Below, one piece after another: positions 13,785 to 17,804 of a stretch of 17,804 bases of DNA. The stretch is from JBAYJY01 sp041664945 (lineage in GTDB: Bacteria > UBP15 > UBA6099). The translations under genes and the position numbers were made by a program. Under the pieces are notes generated by a model. That model saw only the letters and a program-made list of their open reading frames with translations. It ran no database searches and had not been told where the DNA came from. Numbering within the stretch: the stretch's first letter is position 1; every line of letters starts with the position of its first letter. Location: contig JBAYJY010000092.1 of the NCBI GenBank assembly GCA_041664945.1, positions 1-17,804 of the forward strand, given 5' to 3'.

Positions 13785-15389
13785 ATGACTCGCTACATCT
13801 TTGTTACAGGCGGCAACGTTTCCTCGCTCGGCAAGGGCATTACCTCGGCGTCCATCGGGCGCCTGCTCAAGAGCCGCGGCGTCAACGTCTCAGTAATCAA
13901 AATCGATCCCTACCTCAATGTGGACGCCGGCACGATGAATCCCTATCAGCACGGCGAGGTCTACGTCACAAACGACGGCGCGGAAACCGATCTCGACCTC
14001 GGCCACTACGAAAGGTTCATCGACATCGACCTCTCGAAGCGCAACAACGTCACCACCGGCCAGATTTACGACTCGGTGATCCGCAACGAGCGGGAGGGCA
14101 AATACCTCGGCGGCTGCGTGCAGGTCATCCCGCACATAACCAACGAGATAAAGTCCCGCATCCGTCAGGCCGCCCGCGAGAGCAAGGCGGATGTCCTGCT
14201 CGTCGAGATCGGCGGCACCGTCGGCGACATCGAGGGCCAGCCCTATCTCGAAGCCATCCGCCAGTACCGCAACGACATCGGCCGCGAAAACGCACTCAAC
14301 ATTCACCTCACTCTCGTCCCGTTCCTCGGCGCCGCGAGCGAACTGAAAACGAAACTCACTCAGCACAGCGTCAAGGAGCTGCGCGGCATCGGAATTCAGC
14401 CCGATATCATCGTATGCCGAACAAAATACCCGCTGAAAGACGAGATCAAGGCGAAAATTTCGCTCTTCTGCGACGTGCCGAAGGAATGCGTTATCGCCTG
14501 TCCCGACGTCTCCGAAATTTACGAAATCCCGATGAACTTCGAAAACTCGGGAATGGCGGAAATCATAATCAGCCGGCTCGGCCTCGTCACCGATGAGCAC
14601 GATCTCTCCGAATGGACAAGCATGCTCGAACGGCTCAACAACCCGGTCGGCAAGGTCCGAATCGGCGTCATAGGAAAATACATTCAAATCCGCGACTCCT
14701 ACCTCAGCATTCTCGAAGCGCTCAAACACGGCGGAATCGGCAACCGGGTCATAATGGACTCGGTCCTGATCGACGCAGGCAAGCTCGAGAAGAGCGGCGG
14801 CTGGAAAGCGCTCGAAAAGGTTGATGGAATTCTCGTGCCCGGCGGATTTGGCTATCGCGGCATCGAAGGCAAGATCAGGGCGATCCAGTACGCGCGCGAG
14901 AACGATGTCCCCTATCTCGGCATCTGCCTCGGCATGCAGAGCGCGGTGATCGAGTTCGCGCGCAACGTCTGCGGACTCAAGAACGCGAACAGTTCGGAGT
15001 TCGACGAGAACTCGCCGCATCCCGTGATCGACCTCATGCTTGACCAGCGCGGCGTCTCCGACATGGGCGGCACAATGCGGCTTGGAAGTTATCCCTGCAA
15101 CATGGTCGCCAAAAGCATCGCCGCAACGAGCTACAAAAAGAAGTCGATCGACGAGCGGCACCGGCACAGATACGAATTCAACAACAAGTACCGCGCGCAG
15201 TTCGCCGCAAAGGGCATGGAGTTCACCGGCCTGTCTCCCGACGGCAACCTCGTCGAGATCGTCGAAAGCCCGAAGAACAAGTATTTCGTCGCCGTGCAGT
15301 TCCACCCGGAATTCAAATCGCGCCCGACACGCCCGCACCCGCTCTTCGAGAGTTTCGTCAAGGCCGCTTTCGAGAACTCGAAAAAATAA
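13785..15389 (+). CDS. pyrG: CTP synthase
   Basis: Makes CTP from UTP, ATP and glutamine in the cytoplasm. It has 534 residues, full length, starting at ATG after AGGAGA at 7 nt. The synthetase domain holds the P-loop SSLGKG, the DGAETDLDLGHYERF acidic site and EIGGTVGDIEGQPYLEA. The glutaminase domain begins near 290 and carries GFGYRGIEGK, the nucleophile Cys in LGICLGMQ and the His/Glu pair in VQFHPEF. Residue 12, just before the P-loop, is not unusual, but residue 11 is Asn where the family normally has a hydrophobic residue (TGGNVSSLGKG). The 99-bp gap before it contains GC-rich inverted repeats (CCGGC...GCCGG) that may form a leader hairpin. Last gene of the tal-HAD-pyrG run, followed by a repeat element. 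Confidence 0.97.
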   Translation: MTRYIFVTGGNVSSLGKGITSASIGRLLKSRGVNVSVIKIDPYLNVDAGTMNPYQHGEVYVTNDGAETDLDLGHYERFIDIDLSKRNNVTTGQIYDSVIRNEREGKYLGGCVQVIPHITNEIKSRIRQAARESKADVLLVEIGGTVGDIEGQPYLEAIRQYRNDIGRENALNIHLTLVPFLGAASELKTKLTQHSVKELRGIGIQPDIIVCRTKYPLKDEIKAKISLFCDVPKECVIACPDVSEIYEIPMNFENSGMAEIIISRLGLVTDEHDLSEWTSMLERLNNPVGKVRIGVIGKYIQIRDSYLSILEALKHGGIGNRVIMDSVLIDAGKLEKSGGWKALEKVDGILVPGGFGYRGIEGKIRAIQYARENDVPYLGICLGMQSAVIEFARNVCGLKNANSSEFDENSPHPVIDLMLDQRGVSDMGGTMRLGSYPCNMVAKSIAATSYKKKSIDERHRHRYEFNNKYRAQFAAKGMEFTGLSPDGNLVEIVESPKNKYFVAVQFHPEFKSRPTRPHPLFESFVKAAFENSKK

Positions 15390-15412
15390 CCGGCCACGCG
15401 CGCTTAATGCTA

Positions 15413-15576
15413 TATAAGGAAAACTTTTGAAAAAGTTTTCCTTATAATCCTTTCAAAACTTTTTGGTTTCAGGCCACATTTGTTTACATAGAGATATGGC
15501 CAAAGCGATAACAAAACCCGTCACTAAAGCTTTTGGGAAAGAATGAAAACCTTTTTCTCGAAAAAGGTTTTCATTC
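15413..15576. repeat. Double-hairpin dispersed repeat, copy 2
   Basis: The left hairpin 15413-15446 has 16-bp arms, TATAAGGAAAACTTTT and its complement, around GA. The right hairpin 15541-15576 has perfect 16-bp arms starting GAATGAAAACC around CTCG. Inner inverted sequences CCTTTCAAAACTTTTTGG and CTAAAGCTTTTGGGAAAG match copy 1 in order. The interior (about 95 bp) is shorter than in copy 1. It lies 24 bp after pyrG and may end its transcription. Confidence 0.75.
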
Positions 15577-15832
15577 ATTTGCATTAACTTTTTAGCGTGT
15601 GAAGTCGCGGTTCGGACCCTGACAAAAGCGGCGCTTGGCCAACCGTCATTTCGGGCGAAGTCGTAAAACCTCCGTTCATCCGCGTCTGAGCGGTCTCATT
15701 AGTATCTTTTTTCTCATGGCCTGTCGCCGGCCGGCTCGCCGAAGTTTGACGCAGCGCAATAAGCGACTATTAAGCACAATAGCGCACACAAAATTACACA
15801 AAATGACAAGCCTTCAGTCGCGTTAAATATTA
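15577..15832. other. Intergenic stretch, no feature recognised
   Basis: Mixed-composition DNA with no SD-supported ORF and no clear repeat. A 63-codon open frame at 15635 lacks an SD and a convincing composition. Confidence 0.5.
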
Positions 15833-15866
15833 TTGACATAAAAAACGCTTTGTATACTGGTATAAT
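15833..15866 (+). promoter_or_regulatory. Extended -10 promoter candidate
   Basis: TGGTATAAT (15858-15866) is a perfect extended -10. TTGACA (15833-15838) lies 22 bp upstream of TATAAT, too far for a normal -35. An inverted repeat ATACG-TAGC-CGTAT (15885-15898) sits just downstream and could be an operator. It may give constitutive expression of the response regulator. Confidence 0.45.
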
Positions 15867-15995
15867 TGCGATGTTAAAACTATTATACGTAGCCGTATGC
15901 GCAAAGCGATAAAATTATTTAACATTGCTGATATTTAGAGAACGCGTGAAATAAAAACGCTTGTTAAACGGTTAAATTTGAAAGGTAGGGAAAGT

Positions 15996-16011
15996 TGGCA
16001 CGGGAATTGCA
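15996..16011 (+). promoter_or_regulatory. Sigma54 (RpoN) promoter of the response regulator
   Basis: TGGCACG-GGAA-TTGCA matches the -24/-12 consensus TGGCACG-N4-TTGCW at every fixed position. The predicted start is near 16022, 25 nt before the ATG. Activation should need an AAA+ enhancer-binding protein, not encoded in this window. Confidence 0.88.
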
Positions 16012-16046
16012 TATTAAACAACCGGTTGGTTCTGGAGAGCGGCAAC

Positions 16047-16418
16047 ATGGAAAACGGCAAGAAGAGAATACTGGTTGTGGACGATGACAAGTTCGTCAGG
16101 GGCGGTTTGATGGAAGTCCTGACGATAAGAGGATACGATGTCGACACGGCCGAGGATGGATACGAAGCGCTGAAACAGGTTGAGGAGGGTGAGTTCGATC
16201 TCATTCTGCTGGACCTGATACTGCCGGGGATAAGCGGAGTTGAAACGCTGACCCGGATATTGAGAAGCAAGCCGCTGTCGAATGTGATAGCGATGACGGC
16301 CTACAGTGAGCAGGCGGTAGTGGCGAAGGCGATGGCGGAAGGCGCGAAAAGGTGTTTTCTGAAGCCGATGGACCTCGACCTGCTGGAAGACGCGCTGAAA
16401 GAAGTGGCGTCGGCCTGA
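16047..16418 (+). CDS. Single-domain response regulator (CheY/Spo0F-like receiver)
   Basis: A 123-residue receiver domain with no output domain. The acidic pocket is D12-D13(-D14) in LVVDDDKF. The phospho-acceptor is D56 in LILLDLILPG. The switch Thr84 is in AMTAYS, and Lys106 is in FLKPMD. GGAGAG (16034-16039) precedes the ATG by 7 nt; the reading frame is open further upstream but overlaps the sigma54 promoter. Such proteins pass phosphate along a relay or act on a partner by contact. No histidine kinase is next to it, so it is an orphan here. Sigma54 control suggests a link to a regulated programme such as nitrogen status, motility or envelope. The mRNA probably continues into the folded sequence downstream. 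Confidence 0.93.
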   Translation: MENGKKRILVVDDDKFVRGGLMEVLTIRGYDVDTAEDGYEALKQVEEGEFDLILLDLILPGISGVETLTRILRSKPLSNVIAMTAYSEQAVVAKAMAEGAKRCFLKPMDLDLLEDALKEVASA

Positions 16419-16463
16419 AGGGCGTCGAATCGGGAGGAAGTTCTTAAAAAAGTTGATTATTGT

Positions 16464-16647
16464 CTGGTAGTCCCGTTGCGGCAGTATGGGTTGGGCATCT
16501 AAAGTGGAACTCTGTTCTGTATTCGAGGGAACTGAATGCGGGGGAACAGAGTTTCGGCAGCATTTGGGGCATCATGGTTGGGACCACCAGGCGCTGTCCG
16601 GAACGCCCCCTGTCCTCCGGCCTGGCGGGGGGCGTTATTCCGGCAGC
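16464..16647 (+). ncRNA. Candidate structured RNA downstream of the response regulator
   Basis: A nested rod can be drawn. The outer stem is CTGGTAGTCCC (16464-16474) with GGGACCACCAG (16580-16590), 10 of 11 paired. The apical stem is GGAACTCTGTTC (16506-16517) with GAACAGAGTTTC (16544-16555), capped by GTATTC/GAATGC around GAGGGAACT. The large internal loop carries a direct repeat on its two sides (CGGCAG-Y-AT then TTGGG(G)CATC, at 16479-16499 and 16555-16573). A second, very stable hairpin follows at 16593-16647 (GCTG-CCGGAA-CGCCCCC and complement, small bulges). There is no SD-supported ORF. The closing stem, open bubble and apical stem recall 6S RNA, but I cannot confirm that. It may be a 3'-UTR RNA or a separate gene. 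Confidence 0.45.
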
Positions 16648-16691
16648 TTGATATAAAACAGCCACAACAATCTAATAATTTAAAAAAACGC

Positions 16692-16719
16692 TTGAAATTG
16701 TTTTGAAAGATTATATGAT
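16692..16719 (+). promoter_or_regulatory. Promoter of a second candidate RNA
   Basis: TTGAAA (16692-16697), a 16-bp spacer, and TATGAT (16714-16719), with a predicted start near 16726, directly before a folded non-coding segment. Confidence 0.5.
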
Positions 16720-16725
16720 ATAGCA

Positions 16726-16950
16726 GTAACCCCCTGTTGCTTGGGTTTTTGTTTTAACCAAAGGCGGTTTTGAAGATAACCGAAGCCTAAAAAAGCGCCG
16801 ATATTAGCGCAACAGGGAATTTAAACGGAGCGCATAACGCAAAAAGCGCACTATGAAGTGCGCCTTGACGAAACCACTTATTTCCTCAATTTCCTCTTAG
16901 TGTCTTTTACGACACTTGGGCGGTTCCTCGTAGAGCCGCCCCTTTTTATT
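16726..16950 (+). ncRNA. Candidate independent small RNA with own promoter and terminator
   Basis: A 9-bp closing stem, CCCTGTTGC (16732-16740) with GCAACAGGG (16809-16817), encloses two smaller helices. These are TTGGgTT/AACCAA (16741-16761) and GGC-GGTT/AACC-GCC (16763-16787). Three hairpins follow in a row: GCGCACT-ATGA-AGTGCGC (16846-16863), AGTGTC/GACACT (16899-16916) and the terminator (16918-16941). No ORF in the unit has an SD. The multibranched 5' domain resembles a riboswitch or regulatory RNA in shape, but no gene follows the terminator closely and I recognise no aptamer core. Length is about 225 nt. Confidence 0.45.
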
Positions 16951-16951
16951 T
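16918..16951 (+). terminator. Intrinsic terminator
   Basis: GGGCGG (16918-16923) pairs with CCGCCC (16936-16941) around a 12-nt loop, followed by CTTTTTATTTAT. Confidence 0.8.
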
Positions 16952-17024
16952 ATACGCAAATTATACCCCCCGCAAAAAGGCCTTGTATACAAAATCACAA
17001 AAAAACCATTTTTCAAAAGCAGCT

Positions 17025-17042
17025 TTGTGAAATATTTCACAA
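17025..17042. promoter_or_regulatory. Perfect 18-bp palindrome of CRP-site form
   Basis: TTGTGAAAT-ATTTCACAA is a perfect palindrome containing TGTGA-N6-TCACA, the CRP/FNR-superfamily half-site arrangement. No clear promoter lies at a standard distance on the plus strand. On the minus strand a TATAAT occurs at 16960-16965 without a good -35. Confidence 0.5.
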
Positions 17043-17630
17043 CCGCCCTTTTTGTTGCTGTTGCGCTAATCGCTTTTTCATAGGGGAATCAGCCTTATTA
17101 TTCGCTCTTTTCCCGTGTGGCGATAAACTACAATTTTTGAGCGACAGGGCTGCCTTTCGACGCTCTTTTGAATATAAATTGTGAATGCTCTTCAAATAGC
17201 TATTGACAACTTTTTTTCTCTTGATTTTTCGATTGAGAGAAGGATGCCCCGGTTTGGCCACGGTTTGCCGGAGCGGCAAAACGGGGGCGCTGGTGTAACG
17301 ATCCAATGACACGTGTGCCGAAAGCGCGACAGATGAAGCCGGAAGCATGCCTGTGTCGGCAATATATGGGGCGCCTAACTCCGTAAGCGACATGTATTGA
17401 TAATTATGGTTGAGTTTGTCATCCCACCCGCTTGAGCTAACCGGCCGGACAGAACACGACAGCGAGTAGCGGAGGGAAATGATACAGTTCAATAATGCCT
17501 TTTTTAATGCATATATTTCTAAAGTCTTATGAACATGGTTGCGTCCATTATAAAATTCAATAAAAATATTGCTAAATTGGCAAGAGATATATAATTAATT
17601 ACTTGAACCATTAGAAACGGAGCGTTAACA
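17043..17630. other. Gene-free region with a folded GC-rich segment
   Basis: No SD-supported ORF. The part 17246-17361 folds well. GCCCCG/CGGGGGC encloses TTTGCCG-GAG-CGGCAAA (17264-17280). TGCCGA (17316-17321) pairs with TCGGCA (17356-17361), with ACAG/CTGT and ATG/CAT inside. A further pair is GGTTgAG (17408-17414)/CTAACC near 17436-17441. GAGCG/CGCTC forms another hairpin at about 17138-17164. This segment is GC-rich inside AT-rich flanks. It could be a remnant of a ribozyme such as a group II intron, or another structured RNA, but I see no reverse transcriptase and no recognisable domain V. After 17500 the DNA becomes strongly AT-rich. Confidence 0.35.
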
Positions 17631-17804
17631 TGACAAAAGTTACTATTGCTATTGTGCTGTTGTTGACTAGTTACATTAAATTTAAGAAAAATAAAGCTTT
17701 TGCTGATAAATTTATCAGTAATTATGGAGAATATAATTATAAAATGATAGTAATGATTATAAAAATAACACTTGGGGTTTCGTTATTTTTGTTTGCAACA
17801 GATC
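17631..17804 (+). CDS. Start of a small or longer membrane protein (3' end outside window)
   Basis: ATG at 17631 follows GGAG (17619-17622) at 8 nt, and the frame stays open for 58 codons to the window edge. Two hydrophobic segments are visible: residues 4-16 (VTIAIVLLLTSYI) and about 39-56 (MIVMIIKITLGVSLFLFA). They are separated by a Lys/Tyr/Asn-rich loop (FKKNKAFADKF). I do not recognise the family. Base composition is very AT-rich, unlike the core genes, so transfer is likely. The type cannot be judged without the rest. Confidence 0.55.

Noticed and set aside
13890..15338. 482-codon open frame opposite pyrG
   Set aside because: Antisense shadow of a clear CTP synthase gene; composition-driven, no SD or motifs.
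15635..15826. 63-codon plus-strand ORF after pyrG
   Set aside because: No SD and low-information Arg/Ser/Thr-rich translation.
17037..17492. 151-codon minus-strand ORF in the gene-free region
   Set aside because: Starts with TTG, has no SD, no recognisable domain, and overlaps strong RNA hairpins.
1..17804. CRISPR array
   Set aside because: No regularly spaced direct repeats were seen; the repeats found are dispersed and inverted.

Overview
The window is bacterial, with Shine-Dalgarno starts, tight gene packing, sigma70-like promoters and one textbook sigma54 promoter. The housekeeping backbone (hisS, M20 peptidase, trmL, D-aminoacylase-type amidohydrolase, transaldolase, HAD phosphatase, pyrG) is GC-rich. 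It is interrupted by AT-rich accessory DNA: a DUF3800/Mrr pair, repeat elements and the last 1.3 kb. I cannot name the phylum. The strongest taxonomic oddity is a tRNA-His without the G-1:C73 pair next to a HisRS of the divergent class best known from Alphaproteobacteria.

Layout. 1-479: 3' part of a tyrosine recombinase gene, ending 35 bp before tRNA-His(GUG) (515-588), which is followed by hisS (694-2250). 2252-2608: a dispersed repeat copy abutting a MITE-like inverted-repeat element. 2705-4078: a lipoprotein. 4178-4350: a compact transcription unit with its own promoter, a 16-codon ORF with a strong SD, and a terminator. 4423-6257 (minus): an M20 metallopeptidase and a CxxCxxCC (YkgJ-like) protein joined by an ATGA overlap. 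6454-6933: trmL, apparently leaderless. 6950-7244: first copy of a double-hairpin repeat. 7281-9441 (minus): a small four-Cys protein and an N-acyl-D-amino-acid deacylase homologue, with a second copy of the stop-codon-associated repeat between them. 9697-11799: an AT-richer insertion with a DUF3800 protein and an Mrr-type endonuclease, each behind a nearly identical 37-bp promoter box. 11947-15389: transaldolase, HAD-IIA phosphatase and pyrG, a likely operon with an attenuator-like leader. 15413-15576: second double-hairpin repeat. 15996-16418: a perfect sigma54 promoter driving a single-domain response regulator. 16464-17500: gene-poor DNA with two candidate structured RNAs, a terminator, a CRP-type palindrome and another folded segment. 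17631-end: start of a membrane-protein ORF cut by the window.

How it fits together. The tRNA-His gene and the aminoacyl-tRNA synthetase that charges it are adjacent and probably co-expressed, and both show the same uncommon recognition type. DUF3800 and Mrr look like a small defence or mobile cargo unit under common control. The most promising undescribed material is non-coding: the rod-shaped RNA downstream of the sigma54-driven response regulator, the separately promoted and terminated RNA after it, and the micropeptide unit at 4.2 kb. None of these matched an RNA family I could name from sequence alone.
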